Position numbers and translations under genes: made by a program. Positions 38,178-50,000 of a stretch of DNA of 50,000 nucleotides are shown here, piece after piece. The DNA is taken from positions 1 through 50,000 of the forward strand of contig MCFG01000094.1 in NCBI GenBank assembly GCA_002104895.1, in the 5' to 3' direction. The notes under the pieces are model-generated. The model was not told where the DNA came from and did no database searches. It was given only the letters and a program-made list of their open reading frames with translations. Source of the DNA: Anaeromyces robustus. Taxonomy: Eukaryota; Neocallimastigomycota; Neocallimastigomycetes; Neocallimastigales; Neocallimastigaceae. The stretch's first letter is position 1. The number at the start of each line of letters is the position of its first letter.

Positions 38178-40214
38178 TTTTTTTTAAAACTTTATAACAT
38201 AATAATATAAAAAATAAATATAATGTTTGAAATATTATTATTTTGTTATTTAATTTAAATAATTTTTTTTTTAGTATTAAATTATCCAAATTTCTTTTCA
38301 TACAAGTATTACTTTAAATAAAACAAATATTTAAATTTCATGTAAAATTATATAATAATATACATATTTATTTTATTATTAACATTATTAAACCGTTATA
38401 TCTATGTAATATTATTAATATATATAAATAATTTCTATATGTTATTTTAAAAATGAGAAAAAAAAAAAAGTGTATTGAAGGTATGTTTTAAAATATATGA
38501 AATATATATATGTATTGTAACACATAATTTTAAAAAAAATATTAATATAATTAAATTTAATATAAAATTTTAAATGATATGCTTTTTAATATTTATTAAA
38601 TTATATATTAATATTTTTTTTTATAAATATTATAATGTATTACAAAAAGATTAAAAAATTTAATAAAACTATATAAAGAATATTTTTGTATCATACATGA
38701 ATATGAACAATTATTATATAAATTTTGAATCATCAATTTGTAATATATTATTAATTTATTATTATAATTTTATAATTTTAATATTATTGTTAAAATGTTA
38801 AAATGTTGAAAAAAGTTTTTTTTTTTTAAGAATATTCAAATTTTAAAAAAAATAAAGTTCATTTTTAATTTATTTTTTTTTATTGTTTCTGATATTTCAG
38901 TAGATTTTTTTCATTTTAATTAAAAAATGTTACAGGAAAAAAAAAAAAAAAAAGTTAATTAAATAAAATTAATGTATTTTTGTATTTTTTTTTTTAAAAA
39001 AGAAAAAAGAAAAAAAATAAAAAATAAAAAAAAAAAAAAAAAAAGAAAAAAGAGAAGAAAAAAAAAGAAAAAAGAAAAATTAATAAAAAATATTTTAATT
39101 CTAAAATAAATAAAAAATATTTTAATTCTAAAATAAAAAAAGTATATTATAATTTATATATATATATTTCTTTTACTTTTTTTGTCAAAAAATTTAAATG
39201 TAACTTTTTTTTTTTTTTTTTTGATTTAAATTTTATATATCTTTATATTTACTGTCTACCATATAAAGTTTTTTTATTTGTTTTTTTTTTAGATTTTCTG
39301 TAATAATAATAATATTTAATATATTATTGATTTAAATATTAATATTAATTATATATATTTTCTTTACTAATACATATTACATTTTAATATATTTATGTTA
39401 TACTTTTACTTTATTTGTTTAATTTATTTGTGTATACAAGTTTATTATATATAAAAAGTAACAACTTTTTTACTTTTTTTTTTTTGAAAAAATCCTTTTA
39501 TAATATTAGGGTCTGATATTAAATTTTTTTTTTTTAATTATGTATATTTAAATATTATATATAAATTTAATTTTTTTTCCCTTTTTTCTTTTTTTCTTTT
39601 TTCTTTTTTTTTTATTTCTTTAGAAAAAAAAATATATTTATATAAGTATCGTTGTTGATACTTTTATTATTTAATTATATATAAAATAAAAAATATAATA
39701 AATTTATAAATTTATTATTATTTTGAGAAATGATTTATAGTATTAATTTTTTATTAGAATAATTTATTTTTGTAATTACCAGTTTTCTAATTTAAAACTT
39801 TTTTTTTCTATCTTTAACATTTAATTATATTATTTATGTAAATAAATTGATTCCTTAATAATAATTAAAGTAATAATGTTAAAGAAGATAAATTATAATA
39901 AAGAAATAAATAATACTGTAAAATGTTATATTTGAATATATATAAATAAATAATAGTAAATTAGTAAATTAATTAAATAATTAGTAAATTAATAAATAAA
40001 TAAATAAATAAAAAAATAAATAAATAAATAATAAAAAATAAATAAATAAGTAATAAAAAATAAATAAATTAGTAATAAAAAAAATAGAAATAAATGATAA
40101 TAAAAAAAATAAATATATAAGTAAAAATAAATAAAATTAATAATACAACTATAAAAATAAATTAACTAAATTAATAAAAATAAATAATAATTTTAATTTA
40201 TATGGAAAGTCAAA

Positions 40215-42713
40215 ATGAAATACTTTTTTAAAGTCATTTATATAATTATCGTTAATATTTTGATATTTTTATCAAAAAATATTAATGCTCAGGGTACAAC
40301 TATTAATATTTTGTTAGATAAACCAGATAATATAACTGAAGTAAATATTCAGAATTTTTCTTATCTATGTAACGAATATTTTTTAAAAATAAAGGGTTAT
40401 TCAGAAGATACTAATATATCTTTCACATTCATATCCAATATACCTAATATTACTGAAACTACTAAAATAAATAAATATGATAACTATATTGAATATGTTA
40501 TCCAAGAATTAAATAACTCCACTTATGATATGATGATATTGGATGAAAAAGTCTTATTTAGTGATATAGCTCATATTGAAAGTTCTTATGTAGAAAATAA
40601 TTTGAAATTACGAAAGTCTTATCAATATTATTTAGATATAACAGATTATATTAATAACGATGAGCTTTATTTCCATGATCCTAGTATTCTTGAAAAGGGA
40701 TATGTCAATGATCATTTATATGGTTTACCTTTTTCTTCTGATTTTGATTTATATTATTATAATAATAATGATAATGATGATAATGATGATAATTCAACAA
40801 ATATAGTTTTAGATAATATTAATTGGAATGATTTTGCTAAAATGAGAACAAAAGCTAATACTAATAATATTAAAAATTTATTAGGATTAAGTTTGGATGA
40901 TGATGAGGAACTCCTTCAATTTTTTGCTGAATATATGGTCAATAGTTATAATATTTTACCTGAAAAATATGAAAATAATTTTGAAATGTTTTATAATAAG
41001 AATTCAAAAGAAATATTTAATAATTTCAAAAACTTTATTTCAAATTCTTCTACTTTAAATTCAATATCTGTTTTAAATATTACTCAAGCAGAAGCCTATA
41101 ATTCATTTATAAATGATGAAACAGATTTATTTAAAGGAAAAGCTTCTCAATATTCTTCCATCATTCGAACGAATCAAATAAATAATGATAAAACTTTATT
41201 AACATTCCTACCTCCTGGAAATACAAGTGTAAAAAGTAAAAAATTTTTAGTAATTAATCGTAATAGTAAAATTGATTCAGAAAAGTTAGTTGAAATAGCT
41301 CTTACATTAACTTCAAAAGATATGCAACTTTTTAGAGCTGAAAATTTTGGAGATATTCCAACTTATGATTTTAATCAAAGGGAGAGTGATGAATATATCA
41401 ATTATTATTGTAATTTTCAACAAGAACTATGCACTTTTCTTACAACCATGAAAGCTATTGATATTAAAGATTTTTTTAAAGGACAATATAATTCACCATA
41501 TATGGAGATTCAATTACTTTTACCCAAAAATTTAAGAAGCTTTTTAAATGGAAATGAAGAATATGAAAGATTATCAATTATTTTTGATAATATTAAAAAT
41601 TTAATTATGGATCAATGGAATTATCGAGAAATCTTTCGAATTACTATATATATTCCTATGGCTATTTTCATTATCATTGCTATAGTTGTTATGATTTTGA
41701 TTTATTCTAATAAGAATCATCCTTATTTAAAACCATATTCTCCTTTACTATCTCTATTAATTATTTTTGGATTTGTATTAAGAATTTTATCACCTTTAGT
41801 TTTAATTAGAAATAATTCCGTTTTTAATTGTCATGTATTTCATATCTACGATACTATTCAAACGGATTTAGTTGTTTTCCCAATGTTTGCTATTACTTAC
41901 CGTATTTATAAAATATATTCGGTTAGTAATAGTCATTCATTAAATAATAAACATTTATTTTATTCTATAATGATTACCATTGGTATGATGGTTTGTTTTT
42001 CTCTTTTTATTTCTCTTTATTTCAAATCTTATGTTGTTTCATCAGGAAATATTGAAACTTATCGTCATCCTATTTGTAAATATGATGATAATTTTGATTA
42101 TTCTATTTTTGAAAGATGGATTAATAGATTTGTGGTAAGTACTTTTTTTTTTTTTTAAAAAAAATTATATATATATTTATATTTATATTTATAAGTTTTC
42201 ATTTAAAATAAAATAAAATAAAATATATATATATATATATATTATAGAATTTGAAAAAATATATTTATATAGATATATATCATTTTTTATTAATAATATT
42301 TAAATTATATTAATTATTATTAATTTTAAAATAATTTTTTTAAATAGTTTTTCGGTATGGTTATTATGATTTTTAAATCATTAAATATTTCTAAGAGTTA
42401 TGGTCAATTTAGTTTTGTTTATGTTTTAATTATGAATTTCTTAATTGAACATACAGAAGATTTTCTTCTTAGTATTTTACCATCCAATAAATCTATTACT
42501 TATTATATTATGATTTTCTTAGTATCTATGTTTATGTATGCTTTATGTATCTATCTTTTAATAGGTAAAAAACTTTATTATGTTTTTAAATCTTCATCTA
42601 AAGAAACTGGTATAAATCAGAGTTTCTCGGTTGAATTTTTAAATGATAAAAATTTCATTCAATATAAAGGTGAAAATGATAAAAGAAGTAAAGTTATTAT
42701 TTTTAATACATAA
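40215..42713 (+). CDS. Solute-binding-protein/class C-like 7TM receptor, paralogue 1 (2 exons, 761 aa)
   Basis: Exons 40215-42134 and 42348-42713 join in phase 0 (donor GTGGTAAGT, acceptor AATAG). A signal peptide (residues 1-26, ending INAQG) leads to an ectodomain to about residue 455. It follows the pattern of bacterial ABC-transporter solute-binding proteins: TYDMMILDEKVLFSDIA, YLDITDYINND, LYGLPFSSDFDLYYY, FINDETDLFKGKAS, KFLVINRNSKID and AENFGDIPTYD. Seven hydrophobic segments follow from about 478. A Cys at the top of helix 3 (FNCHVFHIYDTIQTD) and one in loop 2 (HPIC) fit the disulphide conserved in class C receptors such as GABA-B and glutamate receptors. The intracellular tail is short. 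Such fusions have been noted in gut-fungal membrane proteomes and proposed as sugar sensors; the ligand here is unknown. An Asn/Asp-rich insert (about 182-195) sits in the ectodomain at the same place as in paralogue 2. Confidence 0.87.
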
Positions 42714-44475
42714 TACATAGATTAATAAAAAAAAAGAGAGAGAGAAAATATTAAAATCATTAAATATTTATAGTCATATTGACTTTTTTTTTAATTATTA
42801 AATGAATAGTTATATTCAATTAATCAACAACGATAATATTTTTTTAAATAAGAATAGGAATAAGAATAATAATATAAATTAAAAACAAACAAACATAAAA
42901 AAAAAAAAAAAAAAAAAACATCTTCTAAATAATAACAATAATAATAATAACAACAAAATTAATAATAATTTGATTTGATCTGGAATTAAATCAAAAAAAA
43001 AAAAGATTTTGTTAAATATACGATGATTTAATATAGAATCTTGTTAATTCTATATTAATTATTCTAATATTATTGTTATTATTATAATAATAACAATAAA
43101 AAAAATAATCATCAATTACACTATAAAAAAAAGTAATTATATAATATTTAATAATTATAATTTAATCATTTATTATTATTTTTTTTTTAAAAAAAAGTAT
43201 TATTAATAATAATAAAGATTATAATGTAATTAATAAATAAATACGAAATATGGTCTAAAAAAAAAAAAATATTAAAAATAAATGATTCATATTATATTAT
43301 TATTATTTATTAAATGTCATATCAAATATCAATTCATTAACCTATTTTTAATTAATTAAATAATAAATTAATTAATTAAATCTTTTCATTGCTTGTTAAA
43401 AATTTTGTTTTAATTTTATGATTAGTAAAATGAAACATCATTTTGTATTATAATTTTTATATTATGATATATATTAGAATATATTATTAATGTATTGGTA
43501 CACTTTTGAATGTATTTTATCATATAATAATATATTTAATTAATATATATTATTATATTATTAATATATTTTTTTTGTTTTGGTTTTTTTTTTTTTTGGG
43601 TTTTACTTTTTTTTAATGAAATAGTCAACAAATAAAAATTTAAAAATTTTTGTAAACAAATTAAATAATTAAATATTTAAATAATTAATATTATAGAATC
43701 TTTTTTTTTTTTTTTTTTTTTTTTCTTGTAATTAAATTAAACTTTTTTTTTATTTTAAAACAAAAAAAAAAAAAATTTTTTAATTGTTCTAAAAAATTTA
43801 ATATAATTGTGTACAAGTTATTAATTAAAAAATTTTTTTAAACTTTATATTTTATAAAATTAATTTTTTTACTTTATTATTATTATTATTATAATTTTTT
43901 TAAAAAAAAAAAAAAATCTTTTAACATTTTTACATTTTAACATTATTATTACCATATAAAATAAGTTAATAAATTATTAATTAACATATTATCATTTCTT
44001 ATTTTGCATATAAATTCCTCTATAAATATAATAAGTATATAATAAATATATAACATAGAAAAAAAAATAATATCAATAACTTTAAATTAATATGGTAGAT
44101 AATAATTATTATTTGAGTTCTATCAATAATTCTGAAGGTGGATATGGATAACGACTAATTATTTATTTATTTATTAATATAATTAAGAAATTCTTTAATT
44201 AAAATAATTTTTAATTAATACCGAGTATATTAATAAAGTTTTATTACATATATTATATATTATTTTAATATAATAAAAAAAAAAAAAGAAAATAGAATAT
44301 AGAAAATAGAAAATAGAAAAAAGAAAAAATTATTCATATTTAATTTATTTCTATTAAAAAAAAAAAAAAAAATAAAAAAATAAAAATGTAAAATGAATAC
44401 AAAATAAATATAAAACAAAATACATGATAAAAAAAATATGATAAAAAAAAATTGATATATATATATATTTAATTT

Positions 44476-44511
<36 letters not shown>

Positions 44512-45190
44512 TATATATAAATATAAAAAATAATTTGAAATTATTTATTATTACCATTTTTTGACAACAACAACTACAAAAAAATTAATAATATTTAATA
44601 AAATTAATTTAAGTTATATTTAAAAATAAAAAAAATAAAAAAAAATAAATGAATATTATATAAATATTATGTTTTTTAAATAATATTAATCAAAATAAAA
44701 ATAAAATATAATATATATATATATAAAATAAATGTAATATATACATGAAATAAATTATAAAAAATATAAATTTATTCATATCAAATTTTTAATTCAAATT
44801 CAAAAATAATTATATAATATTTTATAATTGAATTTGAATTATATACAATATTATTTTATATACATAATATATTATATAATAAGTAAAAATTAAAAACATT
44901 TATATAAAATAATAATAATAATAATAAATCAAATTGTATATAATATTATATTATATATATGTATTTTCTTCTATATAAAGTCAAAGATAAAAATCATATA
45001 TTTAATATATTATAAATAATTTAAGTACTAAAAAAATAAATAATAATAAATAGTAATAAATAATAATAAATAATAATAAATAATAAAATAATAAAAATAT
45101 AAAAGAATAAAAATAAATAAAAATAAAAAAAATAAAAAAAAATAAAAAATTGATAGATATAAATTAAATTAAATTAATAAATAATTAAAA
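42714..45190. other. AT-rich gap between the two receptor paralogues
   Basis: A/T DNA with hairpins, among them TTAATATAGAAT (43028-43039) with ATTCTATATTAA (43047-43058), and AATTCAAATTCA (44791-44802) with TGAATTTGAATT (44829-44840). A tiny open frame, 44092-44151, reads MVDNNYYLSSINNSEGGYG. It is coding-like but 19 residues only and has no homologue that I recognise. The rest is homopolymer and AAT/AAAT repeats. Confidence 0.55.
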
Positions 45191-45735
45191 ATGACTTTTT
45201 TATCAAAATTTCTTCATCTTGGCGTTATTAATTTCTTAATAACTCTTTTTATAAATGTTAGTTATGGTCAAGATACTACTATTCAAATCTTGCTAGACAA
45301 GCCTGATGTGATAAAAATGTCTTATTGGAAAAATTATTCTACTTTATCCGACGAGAATTTATTAAAATTAAAAACTGGTAATAGTACTAATCATGTTTAC
45401 TTTACCTATAATATCAATGAATCTTATGAAAAGAAAGAGTTAAAAGATTATAAAAATTATGTTGACTATATTATCAATGAATTAAAAACTTCAACTGTTG
45501 ATATGTTTATATTGGATGAAAACTTTTTATTTAGTGACGTTGCTCCTATTGAAAGTTCTTATGTTGAAGATACTTTTCAATTACGTCAATTTCATCAATA
45601 CTATTTAGATATGACTGATTATATTAAAAAGGAAGAACTTTCTTTTCATGATCCGAAAATTCTTGAAAAAGGTTACCTTGATGGACATTTATACGGTTTA
45701 CCTTATGAAGTAGATTATGATTTATTCTATTATAC

Positions 45736-45775
<40 letters not shown>

Positions 45776-47757
45776 TTACAAAATTCTATTTTGGAACAAA
45801 AAAATTGGAAAGATTTACTTTCTATGAAAAATGGTGGTAAAAATCCATTAGGTTTAGGCTTGGGTAATGATGAGGAATTATTAAAATTATTTACTGAATA
45901 TATGAGTAATAATTATGACATTTTAGATAATCCAGAAGAAAAATTTGAAATGTTTTATAATGATAAATCCAGTGATTTATTTAATGATTTTAGAAATTTT
46001 GTTAAACAATCTACAACTATGAATATTAAAGACTTTATGAGCTTAGGCCAAGAAGATGCTTACAATTCATTTATTAATGGTGAAATAGATTTATTTAAAG
46101 GAAAAGCATCTCATTATGATCCTATTGTACAAAATAATCAAAATAAACCTATTAAATTATCTTTACCTCCAAAGAGTTTAACCGTAAAAAGTAGAAAATT
46201 TTTAGTAATTAATGGTAATAGTAAAATTAATCGTCAACAATTAATTGATACAGCTCTTAAGTTAACTTCAAAAGAAATGCAACTTTTTAGAGCTGAAAAT
46301 TTCGGTACTATACCTACTTTTGATATTACTCAAAAGGGAAAAGAACAAATAATTTCAAATTATTGTAATGAAAAGAGTGATTTATGTGGTTTTTTGGAAC
46401 GTATGAAATCTATTGATCTTAAAGAATTTTTCAATGGCCATTACAATTCACCATTTATGGAAGTTAGATTACTTTTACCACAAAATTTAAAACAATTTTT
46501 AATGAAAACTAATGAACCAAAAAGAATTGCTACTATTTTTGATAATATTAAAAATTTAATTATTGAACAATGGAATCATAGAAATGTTTCCAAATTATCT
46601 ATCTATCTTCCTATGGTTATTTTCACTCTTTTCTCTGTTGCTGTAATGGCAATGGTTTATAAGAATAGAAATCATCCTTATTTAAAACCTTTCTCTCCAA
46701 ATCTTTGTTTATTAATTATTTTAGGTTTTATTTTAAGAATTATTTCTCCTCAATTTTTAATTCGAAATGATTCTATACGTAATTGTCAAATTTATCGTAT
46801 TTATGATACTATTCAAACAGATTTAGCTGTTTTCCCAATGTTTGCTATTACTTATCGTATTTTCACTATTTATACTGGTAAAACAAGATTTAATTTTAGT
46901 AAAGTTTTAAATAATAAAAATTTATTTAAATGTATTATTATTGCCATTGGATTTATGATTTGTCTTTCCATTTTTATTTCACTTGTATTCAAATCTTATA
47001 TTGTTTCTGCTGGTAATATTGAAACTTATCGTCATCCTATTTGTAAATTTGTTGGAGGTTTTGATTACAGTATTTTTGAAAGATGGATTAATAGATTTGT
47101 GGTAAGTTGATAAATGATAAAAAAAAATAAAAAAATAAAAAAATAAAATTTTTAATTTTTTTTCTTAGTAATAATTATTAAAAAAAACACAAATTCAAAT
47201 TCAAACAATATAATTTTAAATATAAATAATAATAATAATAATTATAATATTAAAATATTAATTATAACTTATATTTCTATTTTTAATATAAATATATTAT
47301 TCTAAAAATATATAAATACTCATTTTATTTTTATTTTTATTTTTATTTTTTTTTTTTTTAGTTCTTTGGTATGGTAATTATGATTATTAAAACTTATAGA
47401 ATTTCAAAACACTATGGTCAATTTAGTTTCGTTTTCATTTTAATTCTTAATTTCTTAATTGAACATACAGAAGATTTACTTCTCAGTATTATTCCATCTA
47501 ATGGATTTTTCATTTATTATAGTTTAGTTTTCATTGTATCTATGATTATGTATGTAGTATGTATTTATCTTTTAGTTGGTAATAAATTAATTTATATTAT
47601 GAGACATCCAGCTTATGAAGAATCTAATAACAGTGAAAACTATACTATTGATTATTTGAGTACTACTGATATGTCTCGATTCCTTCCTATGCAAAAAGAC
47701 AATAATAGTAAAAATAAAACTTCAGTTGTTGTTAGTAAATATGAAACTGAACCATAA
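45191..47757 (+). CDS. Solute-binding-protein/class C-like 7TM receptor, paralogue 2 (2 exons, 768 aa)
   Basis: Exons 45191-47101 and 47362-47757 join in phase 0. The intron lies at exactly the same codon as in paralogue 1 (after FERWINRFV), which shows descent from a tandem duplication. Signal peptide to about residue 26 (NVSYGQ). The ectodomain carries the same landmarks: DMFILDENFLFSDVA, YLDMTDYIK, LYGLPYEVDYDLFYY, FINGEIDLFKGKAS and AENFGTIPTFD. An 11-Asn run (AAT repeats, 45743-45775) sits where paralogue 1 has mixed Asn/Asp. The 7TM part is the best-conserved region (DTIQTDLAVFPMFAITYR, GNIETYRHPICK, FLIEHTEDLLLSI). Helix-3 and loop-2 Cys are present. The cytoplasmic tail is longer than in paralogue 1 and Ser/Thr/Asn-rich, with sites that could be phosphorylated. 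It probably sits in the plasma membrane and signals on binding an extracellular solute (inference). Confidence 0.88.
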
Positions 47758-48684
47758 GTAAATTTATATATATATAAGTTTAAATATAAAAAATTAGAAA
47801 AAAATAATATTAATTAAATATATTTAAATAAATAAATAAATAAATAATTTAAAAAAATTTAATATAAAAAAATAAAAAAAAAATATTAAAAAGAAATTCA
47901 AAAAAAAAAAAAAAAAGCAAAGCAAAAGATAAATATAAAAAAAATAAAAATAAAAAATTAAAAAAAAAAGTAAAAAAAAAAAAGTAAAGAAATATATATA
48001 TTATATATTATATATAAAGTTTCCAAAAGTATATAAACCAAAAAAAAAATATAAAAAAAAAAAAAAAAAAAAAAAATACTAAAATAATATAATATATAAT
48101 AATATAAATAGATAGATTTATATTAATTAAATATATAATATAAAATATATATATATATATAGAATAAATATAAAATATTCAAAAAATATATAGTAAAATA
48201 TATTAATAAATATACAATAAAAAAAAAATAAAATAAAAAATAAAAAATAAAAAAAAATAAAAAATAAAAAAAAAAATAAAAAATAAAAAAAAAATAAAAA
48301 TAAAATAAAAAAAAAATAAAAAAATAAAAAAAAAAGTAAATAATATAATAAAGTAGACGTCGAAATGATATATAATACTTTATTTTAATTTTTTTTATTA
48401 CTATTAATATTTTTTTTTTGTTTGAAATCTTATGCATTTTTGTTGTTGATATTTTTTTTATTTTAGTTTTATTCGTAACGAACTTTATAGTTGAAATAAT
48501 TACACAAAAATTTATTCTTTCAAATTATTTATATAATTAAAACCAACAAGAATTAATTATTTTATAATTGGTAAATATTTTTAGGAGTAAAATTAGTAAA
48601 GAATCAACTAGGGATAACATAGATATATTAATATATATATTTATATATATATTGTTTTACTTCCTTGTTTTTTTTCGTTATTAA

Positions 48685-48733
<49 letters not shown>

Positions 48734-50000
48734 AGAATTATTTTTATTAATATAAATTTATGATATAATTTAATTTTTTTGATATTCTTCACAATATATA
48801 TATATATTTTTTCTAGTCAAAGCATACTAATACCATTCATATACTGATTTACATTATTTAAATAAATAATATTTATCATATATTAATTTTTAATCTTTCA
48901 TTTTTTTTATTTTTATTTTTATTTTTTATTTTTTATGATTAATTCAATACAATAATAAAAACATAAAATAATTAAAATAAATATAATTATAATAGTTGAA
49001 AAAAAAAAACATTATAATATAATAATAACAAAAATATTATTCTTCATGTGAAGGTCTATTTGACCTTCCATAAATAGTATAATTTTCATATTTAAAACAT
49101 TTTTTTTTTTGACAAATATTTTACATAATTAAAAAATAAAATGTTTAAAATATAAAAATTTAAAAGATGATTAGAATAAGAATCCTAACACTTTTGGTTA
49201 CACAAGCATATATTTAATGTACATTAAAATAATGTTCACATTTAAAAATTTTATTAATTTATTTTTTTTTTATATGATATTTAGATTATACCATGTACTA
49301 CATTTTATTTATTATGGATCATCCATAACGTAAAATTTACACTCCTTTGTTTGTTATCCTATTTTAATAAAATTCAAATTTTTATTCATTAAATCCATTT
49401 TACAGTTATAAATGTTAGAATAATTAATATTTCATAATTATGTATGTAAAGGTATTATTAATAAATAATATATTTTAAAAGAATTATTGCAGAGAAAAAG
49501 GGATATTCTTTATCGAATATGTTTTAATTTTAAAAAAAAAAAACAAAAACAAAAACAAAAACATCGCTAATAATATATTAATGAAAAGCTAAAAAAAAAA
49601 AAAAGTTTTTTTTTTTTCCCATGAAATACCAAAATGAAATAATTATTTGTTAATAAAATATTGAAAATTATGTAGAATTATATATATATATAATTTTTTT
49701 TCATTATTTTTTTTTTCATTATTTTTTTTTTAGTATCAAAAAGAAGGTAACATATAATCACTTCATATATTTAATTATAGAAATTTTGTTGTCTTGTTAT
49801 TAATTATAAATTTTTTAATGATTTGCCTAAAACCAAATTGTTCAGGTCGTCTTACTTAGTTTAGTTAATTTTAGTTTATTAAATTATTAATTAAATTATA
49901 TTAATTAAAAGTATTAAATTATTTTTAAAATTTATTCCAATTATATAAAATTACAAATATTAATATTTGTAATTTTTTAAACATTTTAAGACCTATTATT
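47758..50000. other. AT-rich intergenic DNA to window end
   Basis: A-rich 3' flank of receptor 2, AAAT/AAAAAT repeats to about 48340, a TTA microsatellite (48687-48731) and a small G+C hairpin GAAGGTC-TATTT-GACCTTC (49050-49068). No gene is seen; open frames here are homopolymer translations. Confidence 0.6.
49050..49068. repeat. Small hairpin GAAGGTC / GACCTTC
   Basis: Perfect 7-bp arms with a 5-base loop (TATTT) in otherwise A/T-only DNA. The role is unknown; it could be a chance palindrome. Confidence 0.4.

Larger units (their letters stand above)
34662..40214. other. 5.5-kb AT-rich intergenic DNA with microsatellites and gene fragments
   Basis: AAAT repeats at about 35011-35060 and 35330-35512, a TTTATA hexamer array at 36778-36900, and inverted repeats. 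Possible dead coding pieces: plus strand about 36051-36139 (IAKKFIYINYKKSIDKNGCL then RNTYKVNDDN and stop), minus strand 37905-38045 (listed), and plus strand 37408-37460 (listed as a finding). The last 400 bases before 40215 are A-rich with AAAT repeats and would be the leader of the first receptor gene. Confidence 0.55.

Noticed and set aside
48123-48437. 104-codon minus-strand frame of Phe and Tyr
   Set aside because: Translation of A-run/AAAAAT repeats; no domain or start context.
48609-48622. TAGGGATAAC, the first half of the I-SceI homing-endonuclease site
   Set aside because: Only 10 of 18 bases match, and there is no intron or endonuclease gene nearby; chance.

Overview
The window looks like nuclear DNA of an anaerobic gut fungus (Neocallimastigomycota: Piromyces, Neocallimastix, Anaeromyces or a relative). 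The intergenic DNA is almost pure A/T with long homopolymers and TTTA/AAAT microsatellites. The genes have GT-AG introns. One gene ends in two Cys-rich fungal dockerin (CBM10-type) domains, which are typical of gut-fungal cellulosomes. Others carry CBM1-like, CBM18-like, serpin, ankyrin, poly-Asn and solute-binding-protein/7TM domains, a mix characteristic of that phylum. No organism name can be read from the sequence.

Layout. 1-442 (+): 3' end of a secreted protein with two CBM1-like modules. 3427-3968: a full-length tRNA-derived SINE (minus) with a perfect 13-bp target-site duplication. 6856-7920 (+): serpin without signal peptide or dockerin. 10097-10690 (-): decayed gene. 13732-16057 (+): three-exon secreted CotH-like protein with two dockerins. 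17636-18481: two nested SINEs of different families. 18758-21700 (+): ankyrin protein with an about 290-residue Asn-rich tail. 26550-22274 (-): an apparently single seven-exon gene for a BTB protein with a multi-pass membrane C-terminus. 28211-30001 (+): secreted HExxHxxGxxH metalloprotease with a CBM18-like tail. 31590-33710: decayed ankyrin gene(s). 34661-34107 (-): LysM-like plus CBM18-like protein broken by one in-frame TAA. 40215-42713 and 45191-47757 (+): tandem paralogues of a receptor with a bacterial-type solute-binding ectodomain and a class C-like 7TM domain. The remaining half or more of the window is AT-rich DNA with microsatellites, perfect inverted repeats, short tandem duplications and fragments of dead genes.

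How the genes fit together (inference): several products act at or outside the cell surface. The CotH-dockerin protein and the CBM1 protein fit plant-cell-wall attack. The receptors could sense extracellular sugars or oligosaccharides. The protease-CBM18 and LysM-CBM18 proteins could bind chitin. There is no operon logic; genes lie one to several kb apart. The most unusual items are the BTB-membrane fusion gene, the tandem solute-binding/7TM receptors and the two SINE families that share a tRNA-like head but differ downstream.

Exon joins were made by hand from GT/AG sites and reading-frame continuity and have no transcript support.
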